Shown: one piece after another, positions 17,815 to 26,663 of the stretch
Numbering within the stretch: the stretch's first letter is position 1
Layout of the letters: the number at the start of each line of letters is the position of its first letter
Source: Aurantiochytrium sp. KH105
Taxonomy: Eukaryota; Sar; Bigyra; Thraustochytrida; Thraustochytriidae
DNA length: 54,304 nt
Direction of reading: 5' to 3'
Assembly: GCA_003116975.1 (NCBI GenBank)
Contig: BGKB01000255.1
Span: 1 to 54,304, forward strand
Notes under the pieces: generated by a model
What the model saw: the letters and a program-made list of their open reading frames with translations, nothing else
Databases searched by the model: none
Told to the model about the DNA's origin: nothing
Program-made: the position numbers and the translations under genes

Positions 17815-19745
17815 GGCGCCTCAGACGGTCACCGATGCCAAAGTGATGAACGAGCTCATTCCATACAGTAAAACGTGGTCGGCATTATTGCGGAATTTCC
17901 GCACTCTGCTCGCCCACGTCACCTGGGGTGTCAGAATTTTCTCACAAACAATGTCGGCGTTGGAGGGCGGGGTTTGAGAGCGGTTGGCTATCATGGCAGT
18001 TGGTTCATAGGAGGCTCTCCATCGGAGCGAGATGAGGATGACTGCAAGACAAGAGCAAGTTTGAATGTAAAGATCGAGGATTCCCACCTTATCCATCATT
18101 GCGAGCTCAAAAACCCAAAAACCCAATTTCCGTCTCATGAATTGGTATTGCTCGTTCCTGGAAAGCTCTCTAGCTGCAGGAAGTGCAGGAAGTAGGATCC
18201 TTGTTTTCGGTGGTGTCCCGCCTTTTTCTAAAAGCATTTGGTCCACCAGTGAACCAGCCAGCTAGCCAGCCAGCCAGCCAGCCAGCCAGCTAGCTCAGCT
18301 GCCGCTCTTCATGCGATGCCCAAGAACGGAGGAGTCACGACTAAATTCTGGAGATCTCTGAATCGTTTCACTACGATTCTGTAAGTCTACAGCCTCGCAT
18401 TTGTGCTCGCGAGAGAGAAGCCCGAGAGCAATAAAGTGATACCCGCGTGTCTTGCGCTGCGCTCTTCAAGAGGCTAGGTGCCTGCTGCGTTCTCCTCTCC
18501 TACGAAATCCTTCGATCTTGCAAGCCGTACCACTGCCCACCGATGCGTCTTTCAACACGCCCAGGCTTCGCAGCCGCGGCGTCCAGGCTCTCATTTACGC
18601 GCGCGCCCGCGAACCCAGGCTCGTCATCGCACAATTTCGTAAGTTCTCCAGTGAGCACAGCCCACTCTCCCTTTTCTGGCTTACGGTCTCCATGTTGGTC
18701 GCACTGTAACCAGCCATGCCCGGCTGGGCCTGCGCGGCCGGAGAACGAGTTGGCTTTCCGCTACGCTGGCGTGCCGGTTGCGGCCACTGCTCCTGCTAAC
18801 CTGCTGCCATGGCTGGCTGTAGCTGCAGCGTACCGCAGCCCGCCGCGGCCGCTTCTATGCTCGTCCCTTTCGCGCGCGCGCGCGGCACGCGCGGCTACGG
18901 CACATTTGTTCTGAGTCGCGACGGCTCTTCCGCCTGCCACAGCTGATTAGCAGGAAACAAGGGTGATCTCAGCGCTGTCAAGTTCAAGCTTTGGCCTGCA
19001 CGCGCGTGCTCCGCGCGCGCGCAAGGAGCTGTGGCCGATGCGAGCCACGCTGGGCTCGCGGAGGCTGGACGCGGCGCGGAGTCTGCGGTATGCGACGCTT
19101 GGCAGGCGAGCAGGAGCAGGCAGTAGCAGTGCAGCGGCTGCAGGTCAAAAGACGAAAAGCCTGCGTGCAACGTAGCTTGCCATGGTTGAAGAAGGTCCAC
19201 CATGGCCAGCAAGCTGCAGCTCCTACAGGCTTCATTTTCGGGTTCTTTTGTCAGGATAATAAGAATTACCGCGGCATCGTATAGGCATCCTCGTCAGCGT
19301 GCAGGCAAACCCCGAACACCGTAGAGGTGGAGGGAGATTCTTCGGAGTCTCGGATCCGAGCTTCGGAGAAGCAGGAGGAGCACTCTCCGAAACTTTAGCA
19401 CACGCCGTGGATGCCTGGCTGCCGGGGCCCCAAGACCAAGCCAAGCCAAGCCAAGCCAAACCAAACCAAGCCCAGATCCTCAAGGCAAGCCTCCAGGAGA
19501 AGGCGAAGAGGCGCCGCCGCTGCCGACGCAGCCACGGCAGTTGCCATTCGCCTAGCTCGCCCGATCGACCCGTATCTCATCGCTCTCCGTCACTCACGGT
19601 CAGTCTCTCCAGCTTGTATACCTGCAGCTGCAGCTGCTAGCTACAAGGGGGCTACGTAGAGCCGGCGGCCGGACCGGCGCTGAGACCCGGGGGGGGTCCC
19701 CGGGGTGTCCCCGCTCCCGCCTCACCTTGCCTCGCTTGCCTTGCC

Positions 19746-19853
19746 CAGACAGACAGACAGACAGACAGACTCACATAGTCGCGACAGACAGACACAGACG
19801 CGACAGACAGACAGACAGACAGACAGTCAGACAAGCAGACCGGGACATCTGGC
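19746..19853. repeat. (ACAG)n microsatellite tracts
   Basis: Two (ACAG)n runs of about six units, plus interspersed partial units, lie upstream of the ARM/SPRY gene. Confidence 0.9.
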
Positions 19854-20427
19854 TGCGCAACCTCCCTCCCCGCGCGGCCTCGCGGCCTGGCCGCAGTCGG
19901 CAGCGGCGGCTCGATCGCGGCGGCGAGAAGCCCAGCCAGCGGAGAAGAAGCCCAGCGCGGGCCTCGGGCCTCGAAAGAGAGAAGGAAAGAAGCGGGAAAG
20001 GAGCCCGGCCGGGCCAGAGGGCGCGCGAGCCAGCGCCGCGAAGGGAGCGAGGGCTCGATTGCGCGCGCGCGGGGGAGCGAGCGAGCGTGGGCCCCTCCCT
20101 TCCCTTGCTCGCTCGCTCGCTCGCTCGCTCGCGCGAGCGGTCCCAGCGCGTTCTCTCCACCAGCCCGCGCGGCCGCTCGATCGCGCCGAGCGTTGCCCGC
20201 GCCGCTCGATCCCGCGCCGCAGTCCGCGAGCCGCCCAGTTCCGCGCGCCCTGCTCTCTTCCTCCGCCCGCTCTGCGCCCCGGCGGACGTCCGCTCCGGCG
20301 CGGCGAGGCGGCGGCGGCAGAGCGCGTTGAAGCGCGTTGAAGCGCGGCGCCGGGCGGGCGCGAGGGCGCGGGCGCGAGGGCGGGCGGGCAGGGCGGGCGG
20401 CGGGCGGCTCCGAGGCGAGGAAGCGGC

Positions 20428-23400
20428 ATGGAGCGCCTCGCCGGCAGGCCCGAGCCGGCCATGCGCGCAGGGAACGCCGGGGCGCGGCGCGAGGCGACTG
20501 CGGCGGGCGCCGCCGGGCGAGGCCGCGCCGGCGGCAGCGGAGACGGAGACGCAGACACAGCCGCAGGCGTCTTTCAAGTTGTTGTGCACGGAGATGTGAA
20601 CATCAACGGCGACATCACCAGCAACGATAAGAGCGCTGAGCTCGGTGTGCATGTGCAAAGCGCCCCAGATCTGCAGGAAGGAGATTATGGGCCGGGTGTA
20701 CGCTCGAACGCAAGTCAGAGGCCACTGCCAAGCATGCGTGGGACGCGGACGACCTGTGCAAATCCGAGACGCGGGCGCGACGAGGACGACGACGAGGACG
20801 AGGTGGAGGACGAGGAGGCCGCGGTTGCAGCAGCCGCGGAGATGACCGTCAAGCGCAAGACGCCCAGCGTGGGCCCAGCAGGCGCTGGCGCCTCCGCGCG
20901 GTCGCCCTGGAGGAGGACACCACGAGCCGAGGAGAGACTTGGGACCAAGCGCCAGAGAAAGCAACGGGCCTCCGCAGAAGACCTCGAAGCCCTCGTTCAA
21001 GACGCAGTCGAAAGAGACCGCAAGGCAAAGCTAAAGGCGCTGCGCACATGCGATGTCATCCTCAATCACACATTCGCGCACCATAGCAGCAACGATGACC
21101 GGGCCGCAGACGAAAAATTAGCCGCAGGCGAACATCGCCGCACCAACAGCGATGGCTCCGTGCCCAGCATGCTCGGGGGCTCCGACGAGCGGCACGATAA
21201 CGGTCGCGTGGAAGACTGCTGCTGCGGCGACGAAATCGAAGACCTCGACGAGGCCGAAACCATGGATTTGGGCGGCAACTCCCAGTATCGCCAACGTAAT
21301 CCCTTCTTCTTCCTCCAGACAGAGTCCGAAAACTCTCTCCATCTTGACGAACGCAAACGTGCAGGAACGAAGCGATCCCGATGGGGCATCGAGGTCCCTC
21401 TCGGACGCTTGCAAAAGCTTGCCGGAGCAGAACCGGGCATTCTGCGCAGCGTCGCAGACTTTTTGCAAGTTCAAGAGACCGTGCAGCTGACATCCGTGTG
21501 CCACGCCTTTCTTGCTGCACTTCAAGGTCAACCTCTCCGTCTCGATCAGCTTCAACGCGTCTTTGACGTCAAACAACTGGCGCAGTCAGCGCTCGCAGCA
21601 GCAGCAGCAGCAAGACCTCCGCTCCTCGCCGACAGCGGCGACAAACAGGACACGGGCGTGAAATTTTGCCACCTTCATCCCGACTGCGATGCCGAATTCG
21701 ACGACGAAGACAATGACATCGACGACGATGACGAGGAGGAACCCCATCCAGATGACGAAGAGATGATGCTCGTTGCGCCATCTGTACAGAGCAAGAACGG
21801 ATTTCATATTCAGGAATCCACCAGTCGACGCATGACGAACTGGACTATCACGGGTCTGCGTGTACGCCCGGGAGACAGAGAAGAAGAAAAAGAAGACGAA
21901 TTGAACCTCTGGGATCTCCTCGATAATTCAAAACTCGTCAGACTCATCATGACCGGCGATGTCGACGCCATCGACGCCAACCGCATGGCAAACTGCCACC
22001 GCCTCGAGTGCTTTGATGCGGGCGTCTCTTGCGGACACCTCGAAAATGCTCAGGTGCTGCGATCGCTCCCACGTCTCTCCCACTTGTACGTCCGCAACAC
22101 GCGCAATCTCGTCTCAGCAAACTTTGTTCCAGCCGGCAACAGTCTTGCAGAGCTCTCTTTGTACATGTGCAGGAACCTCGAAGACATTAGCGCACTCAGG
22201 GCATGCCCGAACCTCACTGTCCTTGATCTGGGTGGATGCCACCTCGTACGCAACGTTGACGCCCTCGCTGCATGCACCTCGCTCGAGAAGCTTTCAATTG
22301 CAGACTGTGCGCGCGTGCCCAGCATCGAACCCCTCCGTGATCATCCACGCCTCTTCCACCTCGACATTAGCGGATGTGCCCTTGCGCAGGACCTTTCTGC
22401 GTTGGACACACTACCGGCGCTCGCCAAGCTCAAACTCAAGCGCTGCGATGTGGTTGCCACCGAGCCCCTCTTAGGTAGCACCAACCCGGTCATCGCGCTC
22501 GAGGCGAAAAACAATATCCGAAACTACAAACTCGCGAGTGTCGACACCATTTTGCCGCAGCTCATTCGCAGAATCGATTCCGCGCAACCTCCCCTTTGCG
22601 CGAGAGTGCAGCGCGCGATCGAGGACACCCTCGACATTCTCTCTGCCTATGCCTTCCACGAGGGCCTGCACTCTTCCACCACACTGGCTACCAGTGGCAT
22701 TGTTCCCATCCTTTTGGGGCTCATTTCGAACCCTGATGCGACACCAATCTCCATGCGCCGCCTCGTCTTTCAAGTGGTTGCCCGTGTCTCTCAGACGCGC
22801 GAGGCGGTGCCGGATATGTCGCGCCACGGCGCAGGCGCAGCCGCCGCGCGCGAGCTTCACCGCGCGCTCTGCAAACCGCGCACGTATTCCAGTCAAGATC
22901 TCGACATTATGCAATACTGTGCCTCAATCGTTCTCTTTATCGCCGCCGTCCAGGGCGAACGCGAGCGCCTCGTCCAGGGCTCCCCCCATCTCATTGCCTG
23001 TCTTGTCCGCCTCGTTCAGATCGGACCGCCCGAAACCGTGGCCGAGGCCGCTGGCGCGTTGTGGAACCTCGCCGCGAGCCTCGAGATCGGCAGCGTCATC
23101 GCCGCCACCCCTGGCGCCATCGCTGCGCTTGCTGCCGTGCTTCAAACGGGAACCATCACCGCCAAGCTCCAAGCGTCCGGCGCCCTGCGCAATCTCGCCA
23201 TTCTCGACACCAACAAGGACATTCTCGCAAACAATGGAGTTCTCGAGCCCCTCATCAACATTGTCCGCGCCCGCGTCGTGGCCAACGCTACCGTCGCGCG
23301 AGAGCCGTCCCTAATGCACTCCCTCTCTGCGTTTTCCGAGGATGAGACAATGCTCGTCATCAAGGCCACAGCCACCCTGCGCATCCTCGCCACTCGCGAA

Positions 23401-24867
23401 TGCGTGCAACTGAGGGCGGGGGCGCTCGGCGCTGTGGCCGTCCTCGTCGGCCTTCTCTCGGACCGCGAAGCAATGCTCCGTCGTCAGACCTGCGGGGCGC
23501 TGCTCGCTCTCAGTTTCAACGCAAGCAACCGCGCGGCGCTTTTGAGCGCCAATGCTGTTCCGTACTTTATTCGCATTGTTGACGCCTCATCGAACGAGTC
23601 CATGGTCATTTCCGCTGCGGGCTGTCTATGGAATCTTGCCATGCATGCTGACATCGACAATGCAATCTTCCGCGACCCAAGCGCCATCCCAGCGCTGGTG
23701 CGTCGGCTGGATTCCACCAACCCAGAGGTTGTGTGCCGGGTTGCCGGCGCGATGCGCAGCCTTGCCTTTCTCGAGTTTCACAAGGAGCTTGTTGTCATGC
23801 ATGGCGGCGTCGATAAACTCGTGCGACACATCAATCTCCCGGCTACGAAAGCGCTCACGCAGGTCCTCTCGGCGCTTCGACTCGTTGCCAGCGGACCTGC
23901 GCAGACGCGTCTTGCCATCGTCCGCGCCGGGGCCATTCCGCGGCTTGCGCAAGTCGTCCAGCTTGGTACGGCAGAGACTGTCTACCTTGCGCTCAGCACG
24001 CTAGCCCATCTCGCGCCCGATCACGCTCAGCTCATTGTGAAACACTTGCCCGTGAGTCACCTCGTCGCGCTCTACTTTCAGGCCTCCAGCAATGCGTTGT
24101 CTCCCGCTGCAATGACCAGTCTTGGAGCCACTGCGTCAGTCATGTCTTCGGTTTCCGCGTCGCCAAGTCTCGTGCGTGAAGATGCTGGCTACATCCTGCA
24201 GCGGATAGCCATGCTCGGGCCTGCGCCCCATCAAATGCACTCCGACAGCTTAATTGTGGAGAATGCCATGACGCACGAGCACCTGAGCCGAGGTCTGCTG
24301 CCTCTTCGCAGAATTAGGGGCGTGCCAGGTGATGTGCAGACTGCGAACTCTTTTGATGGTACCATGCGCTTCTTCAGCTACGCCACTGTCGGCGCATTCG
24401 ATCGTTTCGTAAGCTCTGGCAAGGTCTTTTACGAAATTGAAATTGTCAAGGTTACCGATGCACCTTCTTTTGGGTGGGCATCGTGCCGCTTCGCCATGCA
24501 TCGAAACTATCTCTCCGACTACGGTCTTGGGTTCCCGTGCTCGAACCCAGCGCTTCAGGACAGTTGGGCTGTCGACGGTCAAAAGTGCCGAAGATGGCCA
24601 GGAGAGACACCCTTTGGTACCCAATGGACCTCAGGTGACGTCCTTACTGTTGCCGCAGACATTGACGCGGGCGAAATCTTTTTTGGCCTTAATGGTAGCT
24701 TTGCCGCTCCCATGGGCCTCGCCTTTTCCGGTGTGCGTGGGGCTTGCTCCGTTGGCATCACGCCTGCCATCTCGGCAAGTCAGGGAACTGTGGTGCGTGT
24801 CAATCTCGGTCACCAACCCATGCGATTTGGTGCGCCTGCGCCAGGCTTCGTTCCCTTTTGTACATAA
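20428..24867 (+). CDS. Large F-box-like / LRR / armadillo-repeat / SPRY protein
   Basis: The product is up to 1,479 aa. Order of parts: a low-complexity N-terminus with an acidic stretch and a basic (NLS-like) region (1-~220); an F-box-like helix pair near 325-362; Asp/Glu-rich segment (~420-450); AMN1-type leucine-rich repeats with the L-x-L-x-x-C pattern (~550-675); armadillo repeats (~737-1224), with the typical GA-I-P-x-L-V and A-A-G-A-L-W-N-L-A motifs; and a SPRY domain (~1294-1470). The F-box-like/LRR part suggests a substrate adaptor of an SCF-type ubiquitin ligase; ARM and SPRY are protein-binding modules. Other start codons (20461, 20841) are possible, since the first 220 residues are weakly conserved-looking. 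The domain combination is unusual; the function is inferred from modules only. Confidence 0.8.
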   Translation: MERLAGRPEPAMRAGNAGARREATAAGAAGRGRAGGSGDGDADTAAGVFQVVVHGDVNINGDITSNDKSAELGVHVQSAPDLQEGDYGPGVRSNASQRPLPSMRGTRTTCANPRRGRDEDDDEDEVEDEEAAVAAAAEMTVKRKTPSVGPAGAGASARSPWRRTPRAEERLGTKRQRKQRASAEDLEALVQDAVERDRKAKLKALRTCDVILNHTFAHHSSNDDRAADEKLAAGEHRRTNSDGSVPSMLGGSDERHDNGRVEDCCCGDEIEDLDEAETMDLGGNSQYRQRNPFFFLQTESENSLHLDERKRAGTKRSRWGIEVPLGRLQKLAGAEPGILRSVADFLQVQETVQLTSVCHAFLAALQGQPLRLDQLQRVFDVKQLAQSALAAAAAARPPLLADSGDKQDTGVKFCHLHPDCDAEFDDEDNDIDDDDEEEPHPDDEEMMLVAPSVQSKNGFHIQESTSRRMTNWTITGLRVRPGDREEEKEDELNLWDLLDNSKLVRLIMTGDVDAIDANRMANCHRLECFDAGVSCGHLENAQVLRSLPRLSHLYVRNTRNLVSANFVPAGNSLAELSLYMCRNLEDISALRACPNLTVLDLGGCHLVRNVDALAACTSLEKLSIADCARVPSIEPLRDHPRLFHLDISGCALAQDLSALDTLPALAKLKLKRCDVVATEPLLGSTNPVIALEAKNNIRNYKLASVDTILPQLIRRIDSAQPPLCARVQRAIEDTLDILSAYAFHEGLHSSTTLATSGIVPILLGLISNPDATPISMRRLVFQVVARVSQTREAVPDMSRHGAGAAAARELHRALCKPRTYSSQDLDIMQYCASIVLFIAAVQGERERLVQGSPHLIACLVRLVQIGPPETVAEAAGALWNLAASLEIGSVIAATPGAIAALAAVLQTGTITAKLQASGALRNLAILDTNKDILANNGVLEPLINIVRARVVANATVAREPSLMHSLSAFSEDETMLVIKATATLRILATRECVQLRAGALGAVAVLVGLLSDREAMLRRQTCGALLALSFNASNRAALLSANAVPYFIRIVDASSNESMVISAAGCLWNLAMHADIDNAIFRDPSAIPALVRRLDSTNPEVVCRVAGAMRSLAFLEFHKELVVMHGGVDKLVRHINLPATKALTQVLSALRLVASGPAQTRLAIVRAGAIPRLAQVVQLGTAETVYLALSTLAHLAPDHAQLIVKHLPVSHLVALYFQASSNALSPAAMTSLGATASVMSSVSASPSLVREDAGYILQRIAMLGPAPHQMHSDSLIVENAMTHEHLSRGLLPLRRIRGVPGDVQTANSFDGTMRFFSYATVGAFDRFVSSGKVFYEIEIVKVTDAPSFGWASCRFAMHRNYLSDYGLGFPCSNPALQDSWAVDGQKCRRWPGETPFGTQWTSGDVLTVAADIDAGEIFFGLNGSFAAPMGLAFSGVRGACSVGITPAISASQGTVVRVNLGHQPMRFGAPAPGFVPFCT

Positions 24868-25113
24868 ATTGTTCTCGCTTGCAAATCTTATCAAGCCAAA
24901 TCGCAAGGGCCAATCACTTTTCGTTTTCTTCATTTCATATCTTCTTTTTTACCTTCGAAAAATTCTGTTAGTTTTCTTCTTCTTCTGTTTTGCTTTCTTT
25001 CTTTTTGCATATTTTACTCTAGCTATACCACGATTCGCGTCCGTGCTTTTCCCTCTCTATCTTTCCCTCTCTTCCGAAAGCACTTTTGTGCATTGCAATC
25101 AAACGTTGAAGAA

Positions 25114-25941
25114 TCAGAGCAAACTCTTCTTTGGGTGCCTGCCATCGACGTAGCCAATGAATGGCGACGCAACAGAGTAGCCGAGCAGCTCCTGAAGACG
25201 ATCCGGGAGAGTTTTCACCGTTTCGCGAGGTACCGCAAGAAAGTGGTTTTCTTGGGGCCTTACCCAGCCCGAGCAGTACTCCAGAATGACACCCAAGCGG
25301 GCCTTGTCAGACCGGTTTGCGCCCCCGCCATGCAAGAGACTGCCTCGGTAGAACATGACCGAACCTTTCGGCATGGTTGCCGATATCTTCTTCAATTTGC
25401 ACGGCGACTCGGCCAGCATCTGTTTCTGCGTCTTCTTATCCAGTTTGTGTGTCCCAGGAAACAAAACTGTGCTGCCATTTTCCTCTGTGAAATCGTCAAG
25501 AGCCCACATGGAGTTCATGATGACGTCTTGCACCGCCAACTTGTCAATGGGGTACTTGCCGTCATCCCTATGCACCATCTGCTCCACTTCGCCAGGGTGG
25601 ATCTCGATGCCTGTTGGGCTCGACAACAGGAACTCGTCCGATTCAAGTCCGCGCTCCACCACGTCCAGAACGAGAGGATGCGTCGCGAGATCGTCGAATG
25701 ACCTCGTCTTGCCAAACACCGCGTACATGCGACGTGTCTTGAAACCCTCAAAGTCGTTCCTGCCTTCGGGTACGCTGTTCAGGATCCCCGTGATTTCGGC
25801 CTTCATTGCGGCAACGCGTGCCTCGTCCAAGAACCCTTCTACAATGGCGTACCCGTGCGTGTCAAGGCTCGCCTCGATGCGGGCTGCGAGCCCGGCGGGG
25901 TCCGCCTTCTCCGCTGCCCATTGATACCTCGTTGCGGCCAT
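25114..25941 (-). CDS. Phytanoyl-CoA dioxygenase (PhyH) family protein
   Basis: The product is 275 aa, a normal length for the family. Fe(II)/2-oxoglutarate oxygenase signature: H124-R-D126 as the first two iron ligands, H204 as the distal iron ligand, and R215 as the likely 2-oxoglutarate anchor. The Asn-Gly-Ser-x5-Pro-Gly-Thr-His segment (155-165) is typical of PhyH proteins. There is no N-terminal targeting sequence; the C-terminal Ser-Leu-Leu resembles a weak peroxisomal PTS1 signal but is not canonical. The substrate cannot be told: family members hydroxylate phytanoyl-CoA, other lipids or small natural products. It is convergent with the ARM/SPRY gene (246 bp between the stops) and divergent from AP-2 alpha. 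The family call is firm; the substrate is open. Confidence 0.9.
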   Translation of the reverse strand: MAATRYQWAAEKADPAGLAARIEASLDTHGYAIVEGFLDEARVAAMKAEITGILNSVPEGRNDFEGFKTRRMYAVFGKTRSFDDLATHPLVLDVVERGLESDEFLLSSPTGIEIHPGEVEQMVHRDDGKYPIDKLAVQDVIMNSMWALDDFTEENGSTVLFPGTHKLDKKTQKQMLAESPCKLKKISATMPKGSVMFYRGSLLHGGGANRSDKARLGVILEYCSGWVRPQENHFLAVPRETVKTLPDRLQELLGYSVASPFIGYVDGRHPKKSLL

Positions 25942-26663
25942 CGTCTCCTCGTCCTACTTCCCTTCTTCAAGTTCGCAGTCTCTCGCCGCGTTTTGGTTCT
26001 GGCTGGCTGGCCCAGCTGCAGCTGCTGCTGCGCAGGATTGACTTTTCCTCCTCGTCCCCAATTGGGCTTTGCTTCCTCCGGTCTCGACTTTCCGCGTTGC
26101 AGTCGCAATTGCAGGCGTAGCCGAGGCGGGACGGACCGGACTGCAGTGCAAAACTCGATGCTTGCGACTCGGGACGCTTTCGCCTTGCTTGGAGCCTCCC
26201 ACTCCCCAAAGGTCCCGATGCTACTCCGAGTCAATCAAGGCAGGCTTTGCAGTCGCTCACCTCGGAGTATGTGAACCTACACCTCCGTCCCTGGCGTGGC
26301 TGCCAGCTGATGATATGCCAAGACAGTGCTCGAAGCCAAGCTTTTCTTGCCATTGATGGTAGGGTGACCTGATAAAAATCGTCACAAGTTGTCGCTTTTG
26401 CGGGGAATACTTGGTAAAAGTAGGCCTCATTTGGCACGGACAACGAGCAAATTAAATTTTAAAGAGTGAAGGATCCTTTTCGCCCACGCCAAGATCCCGT
26501 ATCGTGCCGTGCGAAGAGGCCCGCCGCTCACCTTCGGCTGGTCGAGGGCGAGCGAGCGCGCCTTCCGTTACGCGCTCCTTTCCTTCTCGCGCGGTCGATC
26601 GGCCCGACCGCCGCTCGGACGTTCACGCTCGCTCACGCAGCGACAGCAACGACAGCAGTGAAG
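25942..26663. other. Divergent promoter region between the PhyH gene and AP-2 alpha
   Basis: No gene is supported in 722 bp. Frame 26466-26663 is open and in phase with AP-2 alpha but encodes Arg/Ala-rich sequence unlike adaptins, so it is taken as 5' UTR. Confidence 0.6.

Larger units (their letters stand above)
17403..20427. other. 3-kb spacer between the CR array and the ARM/SPRY gene
   Basis: No supported gene. A 141-codon minus frame at 17821-18246 has no recognisable domain and is left uncalled. Repeats: a 13-bp unit at 17763-17814, (CCAG)n at 18253-18294, (CCAAG)n at 19436-19470, (ACAG)n at 19746-19853 and (GCTC)n at 20104-20140. A G/C-run block lies at 19686-19713. The last ~600 bp is very GC-rich and probably contains the promoter and 5' UTR of the next gene. 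Confidence 0.5.

Noticed and set aside
17821..18246. 141-codon minus frame
   Set aside because: Mixed composition, no domain, no signal, no context; could be real but cannot be supported.
19771..21000. 409-codon minus frame
   Set aside because: Overlaps the start of the ARM/SPRY gene and repeat DNA; Arg/Ala/Ser-rich, no domain.
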